A DNA stretch of 64,000 bases, taken from Sporomusa sp. KB1 (GTDB lineage: Bacteria; Bacillota; Negativicutes; Sporomusales; Sporomusaceae). Where the stretch lies: the NCBI RefSeq assembly GCF_007830295.1, contig NZ_VLKC01000001.1, positions 1 through 64,000 of the forward strand, written 5' to 3'. Shown here piece after piece: positions 1-9,662 of this stretch (position 1 is its first letter; every line of letters starts with the position of its first letter). Made by a program: the position numbers and the translations under genes. Below the pieces are notes generated by a model. That model saw only the letters and a program-made list of their open reading frames with translations. It did no database searches and was not told where the DNA came from.

Positions 1-76
<76 letters not shown>

Positions 77-421
77 AGTTTGCCGTCTATGAGCTTACAA
101 ACTTAAATACCATTGATTGTCTTAATTAAAGTAGACAAACTACATTAATAGACGCACCAGGCACAAGTTCAAAGTCACAGAGTGACTACATTATATGAAG
201 CCATTTGTTGGCTCTATAAATCTAATTAAGAAATTGTTTTTGGTTTAGTATGTCGCAATCGACATACAACCGCACATCTGGCTTTTTTGATGCATTACTT
301 ACATTGTTCAGTTTTCAGGGAACGACGCATATGGATGTGCTAGTGTCACGGACGTACCATGGACGGTACGCTTTGTCCGGGACCGTACTGTAGCATCCCC
401 ATGTGTGGCAACAGCTTTTAT
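77..421 (-). other. rrn leader, no protein gene seen
   Basis: This is the transcribed leader between P2 and the 16S rRNA. It contains a hairpin with arms GTATGTCG and CGACATAC (249-267), a GTACC/GGTAC inverted repeat (354-370) and a conserved-looking CCCTGAAAACTGAAC segment (308-323). Such leaders usually take part in antitermination and RNase III processing. I see no ribosome site or believable coding frame; the 63-codon plus-strand frame at 405-596 runs against both promoters. Confidence 0.6.
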
Positions 422-450
422 ATATTATCACATCATATTTGACATGTCAA
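422..450 (-). promoter_or_regulatory. rrn promoter P2 (sigma-A)
   Basis: On the minus strand a perfect -35 TTGACA (450-445) is followed, after exactly 17 bases, by the -10 TAATAT (427-422). It reads towards the 16S gene and is the nearer of two tandem promoters, the usual arrangement for rRNA operons. Confidence 0.9.
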
Positions 451-500
451 TATACATTTTTTGTAGTTTTTGTCGTTGCTTGGCGCAATCGACTTTTTAT

Positions 501-529
501 ATATTAACACGCACATTACTGAGTGTCAA
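501..529 (-). promoter_or_regulatory. rrn promoter P1 (sigma-A)
   Basis: A second minus-strand promoter has the same hexamers as P2: TTGACA (529-524), a 17-base spacer and TAATAT (506-501). It lies 79 bases upstream of P2. Tandem, equally strong promoters are typical of rRNA operons. Confidence 0.88.
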
Positions 530-679
530 TATTCCATTTTGTCTTTTTGTTGCCCCATTACCTATAAAAAAAAATGACTCACTTATAGTATCATGATGAG
601 TATATTTCTCATAAGATAACGCCGACAGAAGCCTTAGTCGTTCTATCCCGGGAAAAGTTAACCTTTCCCACTGAAAAAG

Positions 680-703
680 AAAAACATCGTATAAACGATG
701 TTT
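680..703 (-). terminator. Intrinsic terminator after the 51-residue gene
   Basis: On the minus strand the arms AAACATCG and CGATGTTT enclose a short loop and are followed by TTTCTTTTT. It begins at the stop codon of the small gene at 702-857. Confidence 0.75.
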
Positions 704-857
704 AGCAATAGCATTCTATATATTCTTCTGACAACATATCCAGTTTCATGCGCATTTCACTGATTGTCCCTGCGGTGAAATTAAATTCCTGCAAGTCGTC
801 ACTATGAAGCAAAGATGAAAGTTTATCGATCTGCTCTAATAATTGAAGCTTTTTCAT
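702..857 (-). CDS. Small protein, possibly Spo0E-like
   Basis: A 51-residue frame begins MKKLQLLEQIDKLSSLL and ends EEYIECYC. The start ATG at 857 is preceded by AAGGGAGAG, somewhat far upstream, and the frame ends in a clear terminator. The size, the two predicted helices and the LD..SEEYI ending resemble Spo0E-type aspartyl-phosphate phosphatases, which dephosphorylate Spo0A~P, but the family SQELD signature is not exact (MRMKLD here). The Spo0E idea is a weak inference. It is the first gene after the divergent-free rrn region and has no operon partner. Confidence 0.55.
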   Translation of the reverse strand: MKKLQLLEQIDKLSSLLHSDDLQEFNFTAGTISEMRMKLDMLSEEYIECYC

Positions 858-1200
858 TTATAATACTACACTCTCCCTTAATTTTTAAACTGCAATACCT
901 ATACTACCAACTCTAGCTATATTTGTAAATAGTTTTAACTAATCACAGAAGAGTAAGTTTATTTTTCCTACTTTCCATCCTACCCTTCACTACTCATTAT
1001 TACTGGACTCGCCTTTTGGCATTCTTCTTAAAACTACCCATGTATTACAAAACCATTATAACAGCTACCGCAAATAAGCCATTCCTGCTGGGATAGTATA
1101 ATGCCCCCAGCACACGCCAGGGGCTAAATTATACATATACGGCGATCTTTGCACAAAAATAACGCTGCATAAACCGTATAAATCCCGCCGTTCCAGTTTT
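858..1200. other. Intergenic region, one hairpin
   Basis: I see no convincing gene here. The only structure is an imperfect hairpin with GCCCC/GGGGC arms at 1102-1123 without a following T-run. Confidence 0.5.
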
Positions 1201-1312
1201 TTTATCTTATTTCGTGAGTCAAGACTCCCGCCTCTACAGGCGACGTTAATTCAGGTGGAATAAACTCTCCACCTGAATCCCCAATGTTTCAGCTTTGCTA
1301 AAACGAGTTCAC
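1201..1312 (-). repeat. Multi-hairpin intergenic element, copy A
   Basis: On the minus strand the element reads GTGAACTCG, hairpin I (GTTTTAGC/GCTGAAAC), hairpin II (CAGGTGGAG/TTCCACCTG), hairpin III (TCGCCT/AGGCGG) and hairpin IV (GAGTC-TT-GACTC). It is almost identical to copy B at 1812-1922 and related to copies at 26785-26885 and 46329-46400. It starts about 30 bases after the stop of the gene ending at 1345. G-T replacements in the stems preserve pairing as G-U wobbles. Confidence 0.85.
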
Positions 1313-1344
1313 TAACGCAATGAATCTTTATCGTGCTTTACACA

Positions 1345-1677
1345 TCACACAACTTTTACTGGAAGAATCAGGATAATGGATTCTAACCTAATTGCTACAT
1401 CTCCCGCTGTAAGTTGTGCAATAGTTAATGGGAAATCCTCTGGAAGTATAGCGTTCGAAACATCCATAATAAGAAATTGTTCTCTTTCGCGGACATTAGC
1501 ATCTACATGAACCTTTCCTGGAATAATTACTGTGTTTGTATCATCTTTTCTTTCTAAATGTTCAAGCGCTATAATTCTTTCTATTGTTCCAATTAAAGCT
1601 AATGGTGTTTCGCCAACATTTACTAAAACAGTGGCAGCTCCTAAAATAATATCACCGTTATCGGTTTTGTTGCTCAA
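1345..1677 (-). CDS. Hypothetical protein, 110 residues
   Basis: I do not recognise this protein. It is hydrophobic and beta-rich in appearance, with segments such as DIILGAATVLVNVGE, a central charged stretch and a hydrophobic end LILPVKVV; it has no signal peptide or cysteine motif. The frame can begin at GTG 1686, but the Shine-Dalgarno AAGGAG touches that codon, whereas TTG 1677 sits 8 bases after GGAG, so TTG is preferred. It is flanked by copies A and B of the multi-hairpin element and follows a terminator, so it is probably monocistronic. Confidence 0.7.
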   Translation of the reverse strand: MSNKTDNGDIILGAATVLVNVGETPLALIGTIERIIALEHLERKDDTNTVIIPGKVHVDANVREREQFLIMDVSNAILPEDFPLTIAQLTAGDVAIRLESIILILPVKVV

Positions 1678-1749
1678 GATTTTCACTCCTTTTCAAAATT
1701 TTGGTTTTACATTATATATTATTCAGATGTTATTGCAAAGGTGATATGT

Positions 1750-1785
1750 AAATAAAAGCCCACCCTCAACATGTGAGAGTGGGCT
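1750..1785 (-). terminator. Intrinsic terminator after the PAS kinase
   Basis: On the minus strand AGCCCACTCTCA pairs with TGAGGGTGGGCT and is followed by TTTATTT. It lies downstream of element copy B and of the kinase gene ending at 1919. Confidence 0.75.
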
Positions 1786-1811
1786 CCGCATATTTACTAC
1801 CTGTAACATCG

Positions 1812-1922
1812 TTTATCTTATCCGCGAGTCAAGACTCCCGCCTCTACAGGCGGCGTTAATTCAGGTGGAGTAGACTCTCCACCTGAATCCCCAATGTTTC
1901 AGCTATGCTGAAACGAGTTCAC
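1812..1922 (-). repeat. Multi-hairpin intergenic element, copy B
   Basis: This copy has perfect stems: GTTTCAGC/GCTGAAAC, CAGGTGGAG/CTCCACCTG, CCGCCT/AGGCGG and GAGTC/GACTC. Its first bases, GTGAACTCG, contain the TGA stop codon (1921-1919) of the histidine kinase gene, so the element begins inside the gene end. Copy C at 26785 does the same with a response-regulator gene. Confidence 0.88.
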
Positions 1923-3448
1923 TCTCTTGTTGCTGGATTATTAAACTTCACAAAAAAGGTTGTTCCATTTACACCTGTTTTTACTTTTATTTTAGCTTTG
2001 TGCCGTTCTGCAATTCTATAGCAGACTGGTAAGCCGAGGCCGGTCCCATTATCCTTAGTTGTTAAAAAGGGAGTTCCTAACTTATCTAAAATATCTTTTG
2101 AAATTCCGTGCCCCGAATCTTGAACTGACAAAAATACGTTTCCTTCATCTAACCCTGTTTTGATAACTATTGTACCATTAGATAACAGTGCTTCTTCTGC
2201 ATTTCGCACCAAATTCATTAAAAGCTGTCGCATTTCCTTCTTGTCCAACTCTAACTCAGGAATATCACCTAGTTCGATTCTAAGTTCATTTCCCCGGTGA
2301 AGTGCTTCAGCTTGTAATAGCGGTAATAATGTGTTTATGATTTCGTTCAGATTAGCGCGTTGAAAATCAACAACCTTGTTTTTGGCAAGCGATAAAAACT
2401 CGGTGATAATTAAATTGGCTCTGTCTAGTTCCTCAATCATTGTATTAAACTGTTCCTTGTGTTCAGCGTATTTTTCCTTCATTCCAAACATTTGCAAATA
2501 ACCGCGTACTGTTGTAAGCGGGTTGCGAATTTCATGTCCAATACTGGCAGCCATCTCGCCAACAATGTTAAGTCTATCAAGACGCCCAATTTCATTTTCC
2601 AGTATCTTTTTTTCTGTAATGTTACGCCCAGAAAGGGTAATTCTTTCATTATCCAGCTTGATTATCCTGCCTTCATATACTTCGATAGTATTCGGTTCTT
2701 TTACATTAGAAATATAAAATGAGTCTAATTCTATAGGCTCTCCTGTTTCGACTACACAACAACACATCTTAAACAAGCCGGATTCTACAGAATTCGGATA
2801 CAGTTCGTGCATGCTCCTTCCAATATGCTCTTCCTTAGTAATATTACGATCCCGGCAGCCTGATTCATTAATATACTCAGAGCGAAATTCAACGATCTGG
2901 CCTTTTTCATCACACTCGACCAGAAAAACTGCAAAACATTCTAGCATATTTTCAAGGTATTTTAGGTAACGATTTTGGGTCGCTTTTAGTTTTTCTTCTT
3001 CCAATAATCTACGCGCGGTAATATCTTCGCATACAGCTAAAGCACCAACAATAACTCCATTTTCGTCGCGTATGGGACGGGCACTCCATAAGCCAAATTT
3101 GCGAACTCCATCATTCCATACAAATTCCAGCTCTTCGCTCTTAATCTCTTCTCCAAGCCATGTTGCGCGTTGAATAGGCATTTCTTCCGGCAATAGTTCC
3201 CGCCCATCACGCAATAATTTTAAATATGTGACATTTAATGCCGAATGCGAAAGAATACTCCAATTATCAATTCGCAGAAAACTGGCTGCCTTGGGATTAT
3301 GCCTAATCTCTTTGCAGGAGATATCTGTAGTAATTGAAAGTCCAATAGGCATCATATCAAAGAAGCGATAACTAGATTCGTCTCCCGCGAAAGTCTTATT
3401 GACGAATATTTTAAATTCTGGAGAATTCAGGATTTCAAAATTTGACAT
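1919..3448 (-). CDS. PAS-domain sensor histidine kinase
   Basis: This 509-residue soluble protein looks like an orphan sporulation-type kinase. It has a PAS region at about 25-145 ending in the PAC-like CEDITARRLLEEE, a second PAS at about 165-285 ending GRNITEKK, a HisKA H-box SIGHEIRNPL with the phosphorylated His near 304, and an ATPase domain with N-box NLVRNAEEA, G1 DSGHGI, F-box TPFLTTK and G2 GTGLGL. There is no membrane segment and no adjacent response regulator, as in the Bacillus Kin proteins that feed the Spo0 phosphorelay; that role is inference. The start has AGAGG 7 bases upstream. The stop codon lies inside repeat copy B. Confidence 0.9.
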   Translation of the reverse strand: MSNFEILNSPEFKIFVNKTFAGDESSYRFFDMMPIGLSITTDISCKEIRHNPKAASFLRIDNWSILSHSALNVTYLKLLRDGRELLPEEMPIQRATWLGEEIKSEELEFVWNDGVRKFGLWSARPIRDENGVIVGALAVCEDITARRLLEEEKLKATQNRYLKYLENMLECFAVFLVECDEKGQIVEFRSEYINESGCRDRNITKEEHIGRSMHELYPNSVESGLFKMCCCVVETGEPIELDSFYISNVKEPNTIEVYEGRIIKLDNERITLSGRNITEKKILENEIGRLDRLNIVGEMAASIGHEIRNPLTTVRGYLQMFGMKEKYAEHKEQFNTMIEELDRANLIITEFLSLAKNKVVDFQRANLNEIINTLLPLLQAEALHRGNELRIELGDIPELELDKKEMRQLLMNLVRNAEEALLSNGTIVIKTGLDEGNVFLSVQDSGHGISKDILDKLGTPFLTTKDNGTGLGLPVCYRIAERHKAKIKVKTGVNGTTFFVKFNNPATRE

Positions 3449-3536
3449 TATTTACCTCTTTAATGAGAAATTTATTATTTATTCGACCTCCTTTATGGAA
3501 ATCCCTTCAAAAACTACCATCTATTATAAAATTGCA

Positions 3537-4493
3537 TTATACGAACTTTCTTACTGCTGAACCATTTAGATAGTTGCAGTACTTGCCCTGCCAAGTGTCC
3601 TGTAACCGTAATTGTTCTTCAATTGCCTCCCGGATCTTCCACCAGCCAGTCTGCCAATTTGTAAACAGCGTATTTGTCTCCGGTGCACGGCCAATAAGAC
3701 GTTGAATAACAATATTTGGATGAAGATATTCCAGGAACGAAACCACTCTTTCAACATATTCTTCTTTACTAATCAGAGTAATTTCACCCTGCTGATACCA
3801 TTTTGCCATCACCGTATTTTTTACAATATACAAAGCATGCAGCTTGACCTGTTCAACACCTAATGCCGAAACAATTTTTGCACTTTCTATTGTATCTGTC
3901 ATGTTGTCCCAGGGGAGATTGAGGATAAGATGTGCGCAAACATCCATCGACCAACGTTTAATGCGCAGTGCAGCATCAATAAACTCAGCAAGGGTATGAC
4001 CACGGTTTATCTTAATCAAGCTGTGATAGTTAACAGTCTGTAACCCCAGTTCAATACTAATATCAACGCCGCGTTCTTCCCTGATAGTTGCCAGCATCTC
4101 CAAATAACTGTCATTAATACAATCAGGCCTTGTTGCTATTGCAATAGCAACAATGTCTTCCTGACAAGCTTCCAGAACATGCCGTTTTAGCTCTTCTACC
4201 GGTAAATAAGTATTGCTAAAGTTTTGAAAATAAGGTATGAATTTTTTTGCTTTATACTTAGGAGCAATATGAGCTTTGTTGGCGATCAATTGATCACTGA
4301 CAGTTAGTGATGCCGGCAGATTTTCGTAACCGGCGCCAATTTCGCCGCAAAACACACACCCCTGCTGTCCGCATTGCCCATCGCGATTGGGACAGGTCAC
4401 TGGTAGACTCACAGGAAGTTTGTACACTTTTTCGCCATACCTTTGGTGCAGGTAGGCAGAATATGTATTATATCTAGTTCCAGAAATCATCAT
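3537..4493 (-). CDS. TIGR01212-family radical SAM protein (YhcC-like)
   Basis: The protein has 318 residues. The radical-SAM cluster is present as CPNRDGQCGQQGCVFC, with C34, C46 and C49 as likely 4Fe-4S ligands; this CX11CXXC spacing marks the YhcC/Elp3-like branch rather than CX3CX2C. ELGLQT and the IATRPD segments belong to the barrel. The substrate of YhcC proteins is not established. It overlaps the end of the upstream B12-binding radical-SAM gene by 20 bases and so is probably co-translated with it. Confidence 0.9.
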   Translation of the reverse strand: MMISGTRYNTYSAYLHQRYGEKVYKLPVSLPVTCPNRDGQCGQQGCVFCGEIGAGYENLPASLTVSDQLIANKAHIAPKYKAKKFIPYFQNFSNTYLPVEELKRHVLEACQEDIVAIAIATRPDCINDSYLEMLATIREERGVDISIELGLQTVNYHSLIKINRGHTLAEFIDAALRIKRWSMDVCAHLILNLPWDNMTDTIESAKIVSALGVEQVKLHALYIVKNTVMAKWYQQGEITLISKEEYVERVVSFLEYLHPNIVIQRLIGRAPETNTLFTNWQTGWWKIREAIEEQLRLQDTWQGKYCNYLNGSAVRKFV

Positions 4494-6237
4494 AATTAAT
4501 CACCTGATAAGACGGTTTTGTATTCTGATACGAGAAAAGTACGGCCACCTCGCGTTTTTCCAAACCTGCAGCCCCTTGCAAATACGCCGGAATATCCGCA
4601 TTAAACACTTCTATATGATAAGTCTTCTTAATCTCGCGCCAGGTAGTAAATGTAAAGTTAGGCAAATACCTGCGAACACGGTCACAATCCCGCCAAAAGG
4701 CCGTCTTATTCTCGGCCCATTTGTCATTGGCGGCTTGATTAACTTGGTTCCAAGGTAAAAATTCAGGACGTACGGCTCCATGTTCGCTCATAAGGGCGTC
4801 AAACTTCAGAAGTTCCTGATGTTCATGCATAACCTGCGGATAAAAGGCAGTGCCAAATTCAGCCATATAGTTATACAAGTTCTTGGTGCTGTGGGCAACA
4901 AGCTGATAACCACGCTGCTCCCAATAATCGGCCAATTTGCTATAGAAAGCAAATGCACCACCACCAGCAAGTGCAATAAGCCAGGGCACGCTATATGGAA
5001 AGCGTCCGCTATTATACACCTGCTCAAACACCTCTTCCAAAATCTTGAGGTGCCTGATTGTAGCATAGTCCATATAGTTGTTTGCCAATACTTCATAAGG
5101 CGCAGTCTCCATGAATACATAACCATGGCTGGCAGCACTCATCCTTATGCCTGAACCTTTAAGCAGTTTGAGGAAGCCGATCTGCAGCATATCAGGCTGG
5201 AGGCGATAAACATCATCAAATGACTTGGCAAATAGCGTACCATTTTCATAAGGCAAGCCAACAATTAAATCCAGATGCAAATGAATATTGCCGTAATCCC
5301 TGACTTGACTGACATAGTTCACGATTTGTGGCCAATTGTTGTGCCGTTTGCTGGCAGTTAATGTTTGCTCATTGGTGGATTGAATACCTATCTCAAACTG
5401 AAACCGCCCTGGTGGTACCTGCCGCAAAAAGTCTACTACTTCCTGATCCCAAATATCAGCGGCAATTTCAAAATGAAAATTGGTCCGGCAAGTTTGCTCC
5501 GCTAAAAACTTTAATATAGGAAAGTAATGTTCTTTGCGGGCATTGAAAGTACGATCGACAAATTTAACCTGCTTTACATCATGCTCAATGAAAAATTGCA
5601 GATCGTGCATTACTCTCTCCAGACTTAGAAACCGCACACCGGCAGTAGCACTTGACAGGCAGTACTGGCAAGCAAAGGGACAGCCTCGCGAGCTTTCATA
5701 ATACAATATTTTATCTTTAAGGGCTCCCATATCCTCATGGGTATAAGGAAAAGGAATGTCATCAAGCCGGGCTACCTGCTGGGGCTGACTCATAACTAGT
5801 TCTCCCTGGTTCCGATATGCCACCCCCGGAATATTCGTCATAGTCTGCCCGGCAGCCAGCATTGTCAGCAAGACCGCCAAACTTTGCTCGCCTTCCCCTA
5901 ACACAATATAGTCAACTGCCGCATGCTCTTTCAATATGTCTTCAGGCTGATACGATACCTCCGGACCGCCCAGGACAACGATTGCCTTAGGCTGCACTTT
6001 TTTTATAAGTGCAGCAAGCTGCAGAGTTGCTTCTATATTCCAAATATAACAGGCTAGACCAATCACAGTAGCCTGACAGTTATACAGGTCACTCAATATC
6101 TCAAGCAAACCATTGTTCACTGTATATTCACGAATAGCTACAGTACGTCCCTGGGCTTTACAAAAAGACGCTAAATAGCGTAGCGCCAGGGATGAATGAA
6201 TATATTTAGCATTTAATGTTGACAGTACAACTTTCAC
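4474..6237 (-). CDS. B12-binding-domain radical SAM protein, DUF4080
   Basis: The N-terminal ~140 residues form a Rossmann-like B12-binding fold (LSTLNAKYIHSSLALRYL, GGPEVSYQ). A radical-SAM core follows with SSRGCPFACQYC, a canonical CX3CX2C cluster site, and a C-terminal DUF4080 region of about 200 residues. The reaction is unknown; relatives include methyltransferases and methylthiotransferases. ATG 6252 is possible, but GTG 6237 is 7-8 bases after GGGGAG and gives the family-typical start MKVVLSTLNAKYIHS, so it is preferred. It forms an operon with the YhcC-like gene. Confidence 0.88.
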   Translation of the reverse strand: MKVVLSTLNAKYIHSSLALRYLASFCKAQGRTVAIREYTVNNGLLEILSDLYNCQATVIGLACYIWNIEATLQLAALIKKVQPKAIVVLGGPEVSYQPEDILKEHAAVDYIVLGEGEQSLAVLLTMLAAGQTMTNIPGVAYRNQGELVMSQPQQVARLDDIPFPYTHEDMGALKDKILYYESSRGCPFACQYCLSSATAGVRFLSLERVMHDLQFFIEHDVKQVKFVDRTFNARKEHYFPILKFLAEQTCRTNFHFEIAADIWDQEVVDFLRQVPPGRFQFEIGIQSTNEQTLTASKRHNNWPQIVNYVSQVRDYGNIHLHLDLIVGLPYENGTLFAKSFDDVYRLQPDMLQIGFLKLLKGSGIRMSAASHGYVFMETAPYEVLANNYMDYATIRHLKILEEVFEQVYNSGRFPYSVPWLIALAGGGAFAFYSKLADYWEQRGYQLVAHSTKNLYNYMAEFGTAFYPQVMHEHQELLKFDALMSEHGAVRPEFLPWNQVNQAANDKWAENKTAFWRDCDRVRRYLPNFTFTTWREIKKTYHIEVFNADIPAYLQGAAGLEKREVAVLFSYQNTKPSYQVINYDDFWN

Positions 6238-6420
6238 AAGCATTCTCCCCATCCATAATCTCCCTGCAAGTATAGTAGTTTCGGACTAGCTTGTCAAATA
6301 CCCTTAGCGTGTCCAGACAGCGATTCACCATTAAAACCTGCTCTGCATAAACTAAAATAAGATAAACAGCTAACCATTACCTTAAAGCCCACCTATACTA
6401 GTGTGAGGATGGTGAAAACA

Positions 6421-7203
6421 ATGCGGATTATGATTGATGGGCGTTATCTGCCTGGCAGCGCCCGCGTCAACCGTGATTTATTAATAACGCTCCGCAATAT
6501 AGCAAAAGCTTTACAATTCGGAATCCGCTATGATGCGCAACGGGAATTAGTTATGATAAACTCTAAAGATCCCTCGATACCGCCGCTGCCATGTGACAAT
6601 GATACAGATGAACGGACTGAGGATGAAAATGCCCGCCTTGCCGGTAAAGTTATTTGCCTGGACCCCGGTCATGGCGGCAGTGATACAGGGGCGCTTGGTC
6701 CAACTGGCACTATGGAAAAAGATAATACCTTAGCTATTGCCTTGCTGCTTAAGGAAAAGCTTGAAAAAAGCGGGGCTACTGTTGTCATGACCAGAGACTC
6801 TGATACCGAGGTTGCTTCTGCAGAGGCAACCGACCAAGAAGAACTTAGCGCCCGCGTTGAGGTCGCCAACCAAGCAGAGGCAGATTTATTTATTAGTATC
6901 CATAACGATGCCTTTACCAGTAATACGGCAGCAGGCACTACAACCTTCCACTATGGCAACAAAGACTCCTCAAGACTTGCTAGTCTCATACAACAAAGCC
7001 TGGTAGAACGTTTAGCTACTAAAAACAGGGGCGCCCGCTTTGCGAGTTTTTATGTGTTACGTTACACCGATATGCCATCAATACTAATCGAAGTCGCCTT
7101 CATTTCCAATATAGTAGAAGAAATGCTATTATCCAGCGTAGATGGCCGGGATAATGCGGCCGAAAGCATTTGTACCGGTATATTAAAATACTTCAAAGTA
7201 TAA
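6421..7203 (+). CDS. N-acetylmuramoyl-L-alanine amidase (Amidase_3)
   Basis: The C-terminal ~180 residues are a zinc amidase of the AmiC/CwlD type that cleaves the MurNAc-L-Ala bond. The zinc ligands are visible in DPGHGG, the Glu of TMEKDN and the His of SIHND, and the catalytic Glu in LIEVAFISN. The first ~50 residues (IDGRYLPGSARVNRDLLITL) resemble the copper-amine-oxidase-like stalk domain often attached to such amidases. No signal peptide is visible, which is odd for a wall hydrolase and suggests release by other means or action in the mother cell. The start could be GTG 6403, GTG 6412 or ATG 6421; the last has GGTGA 5 bases upstream. Confidence 0.85.
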   Translation: MRIMIDGRYLPGSARVNRDLLITLRNIAKALQFGIRYDAQRELVMINSKDPSIPPLPCDNDTDERTEDENARLAGKVICLDPGHGGSDTGALGPTGTMEKDNTLAIALLLKEKLEKSGATVVMTRDSDTEVASAEATDQEELSARVEVANQAEADLFISIHNDAFTSNTAAGTTTFHYGNKDSSRLASLIQQSLVERLATKNRGARFASFYVLRYTDMPSILIEVAFISNIVEEMLLSSVDGRDNAAESICTGILKYFKV

Positions 7204-7306
7204 CACCACGCTTAGAAAAAAACTTTATTGGATTTCATATATACCAGAAAATATCACCATACTATGCTAATATATACTATATATTCTCACAAAAGGAAGT
7301 GGTTTT

Positions 7307-9118
7307 ATGTCAGAAGCATCTACAGCTTTACCCACCCGTGATCAAATACAGGCTGAGTATAAATGGCAAGTAGAAGATATTTATGCCAGCGAAGAGTTGT
7401 GGCAAACTGATTTCACCAAAATCAAAAAAGATCTACCTAAAATAGTTGAATACAAAGAAACGTTATCCCAGTCAGCCTCCCGCCTTGCAGCCTGTCTAAC
7501 GCTGCGAGACGAGCTTAGCATTGTGGCTGACAAATTATTCGCCTATGCCCGCCTTCACCGGGATGAAAATACCGCCAATGCAAAATACCAGGCTCTTGTC
7601 GGTAAAATCGAAGGACTGCTTGCCGAATTAGGCACAGCCCTCTCTTTTATTGAACCAGAAATCCTTGCTATGCCTGATACTGTGTTAGCCGCTTTCCGCC
7701 TGGAACAGGCACTGGCCGACTACAGCTTTTACTTTGACAACCTCACTCGTCAAAAACAACATGTTTTATCACCAAATGAAGAAGAGATCTTATCCCGGTC
7801 AACCGAAGCTACTCAGGCAGCAGAAAACATCTTTAACATGTTGGCCCATGCTGATATGACCTTTCCTGACATCACTGACGAAGATGGTAACGTCATCACG
7901 TTGAGTGAAGGGCGTTACCGATCCTTAATTATGTCAGCTGATCGCCAGGTTCGTAAAAATGCTTTCACAGGCTTATTTGCCTCTTACAATACTTTACGTA
8001 ACAGCTTTGCTGCCACCTTAACAGGCAATGTAAAGAAAAATATATTTTATGCCCGCACCCGCAAATATGCTTCAACCATCGAATCCGCTTTATCTGACGG
8101 CAACATCCCGCTAAGCGTCTATACCAATCTGCTTACTACTGTCAATAATAATTTAGCGCCGCTACACCGCTATATTGCCCTTAAGAAAAAGGTACTAAAG
8201 CTGGATACTATCCATATGTATGACCTATATACCCCGTTAGCACAAGAAGTAAAATTCAACATAACCTACCCCGAAAGCCTGCAATTAGTCCGGGACGGTT
8301 TGGCACCACTTGGCCCTGAATATACAACACTCTTGAATAAAGGTCTGACCTCCGGCTGGATTGATGTCTACGAAAACAAAGGCAAGCAAACAGGTGCCTA
8401 TAGCTGGGGCGTGTATGGTGTTCATCCATTCGTACTTTTAAACTATAATGATCGCCTGGAAGATGTCAGCACCCTGGCGCATGAGATGGGTCACGCCATC
8501 CATAGTTATTACAGTCAGGCCACTCAACCATATGCCACCTCCCAATATACCATCTTTACCGCCGAAGTAGCTTCCACTACCAATGAAATCCTACTGAACG
8601 ACTTTCTTTTAAAAACAACAACCGACAGGCAGAAGAAACTATACTTAATTAACCAATACCTCGAAATGGTGCGAGCCACAGTCTAACCGCAAACCATGTT
8701 TGCCGAGTTTGAAAAAGATATCTATGACAAGTCCGAGGAAGGGGAAACTCTCACCGCTGACTTACTTGATGAAATTTGGCATACACTTAATGCCAAATAC
8801 TATGGCCCCGAAATGGTGGTTGACGCTGAAATCGATGTTGAATGGGCCAGAATCCCTCATTTCTACATGGACTTTTACGTGTACCAATATGTTACCGGTT
8901 ATGCAGCAGCCACTACCTTGGCCGAAAAAATGTTACAGGAGGGCGCCAGTGCCCAGCAACGCTATATCGGGTTTTTGAAAAGCGGCGGCGCCGATTATCC
9001 CCTTACAATACTCAAAAATGCAGGTGTCGATATGTCCACATCACAACCTGTTGAGCTCACCCTTGCTAAGTTTTCAACCATGCTTGACGAGTTGGAATTA
9101 TTATTATCCAAGTCTTGA
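7307..9118 (+). pseudogene. pepF: Oligoendopeptidase F, interrupted by in-frame TAA
   Basis: The two parts, 7307-8686 and 8696-9118, are in the same frame and together give ~603 residues, the normal size of M3 family oligoendopeptidase F. The zinc site HEMGH lies near residue 395 in the first part. The break is at codon 460: after MVRATV comes TAA, then CCG CAA ACC ATG TTT GCC, where the family has a V-(F/Y)-R-Q-T-M-F-A-E-F run. Only two residues are wrong and the frame is kept, which suggests two compensating single-base indels or substitutions, or a sequencing error. If real, the truncated product would lack ~140 residues that help form the active-site cavity. AAAAGGAAG precedes the ATG. 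Confidence 0.85.
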
Positions 9119-9246
9119 CAATTGCATATAGGCGGGTTATATTGAATATGACATATAATTGCTCTCGATGGCTAGCAGCTTCGTGTCTTGACCAACCGAC
9201 TAGCAATTGTTTGTGTCAAACACATATTACGGAGGTTGGTTAAAAC

Positions 9247-9543
9247 ATGGAATTTCAAGACAAAGAGCTTTCCTGCAAAGAATGCGGCGCAACTTTTACT
9301 TTCACTGCATCTGAACAAGCTTTTTATGCAGAGAAAGGCTTCCAAAATGATCCTTCCCGTTGCCCGGATTGCCGTGCAGCCAGAAAACGTCAAAATGGTG
9401 GCCGCATAGGTGCCAATGCTCGTCCCCAACGCGAAATGTTTGATGCTACTTGCAGTGCTTGTGGCGTTTCAACCCAGGTTCCTTTCCGTCCAACTGCCGG
9501 AAAACCTGTGTATTGCCGCGATTGCTTCCAAGCCAATAGATAA
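9247..9543 (+). CDS. Zinc-ribbon protein with paired CxxC motifs
   Basis: This 98-residue protein has four CxxC pairs: CKEC and CPDC in the first half (a zinc-ribbon of the zf-trcl type) and CSAC and CRDC in the second (the CxxC-x17-CxxC type). The two halves are joined by a basic RKRQNGGR linker, suggesting nucleic-acid contact. The function of these small cytoplasmic proteins is unknown. A strong GGAGGT lies 10 bases before the ATG, and an intrinsic terminator follows 20 bases after the stop, so the gene is monocistronic. Confidence 0.88.
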   Translation: MEFQDKELSCKECGATFTFTASEQAFYAEKGFQNDPSRCPDCRAARKRQNGGRIGANARPQREMFDATCSACGVSTQVPFRPTAGKPVYCRDCFQANR

Positions 9544-9561
9544 TTTAGTACTGCTTACAAA

Positions 9562-9591
9562 ACAGGCCAGATTAATTCTGGCCTGTTTTTT
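9562..9591 (+). terminator. Intrinsic terminator after zinc-ribbon gene
   Basis: CAGGCCAG pairs with CTGGCCTG around a 7-base loop and is followed by TTTTTTGTT. Confidence 0.9.
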
Positions 9592-9662
9592 GTTGTAATA
9601 TATTTGCCTGCTCTGCAAAAACTACTACTAATAAACTATTTGTTCAACGAGGCAACTATACT

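Noticed and set aside
405..596. 63-codon open frame in the rrn upstream region
   Set aside because: It covers both rrn promoters on the opposite strand, has no ribosome-binding site and a composition typical of AT-rich noncoding DNA.
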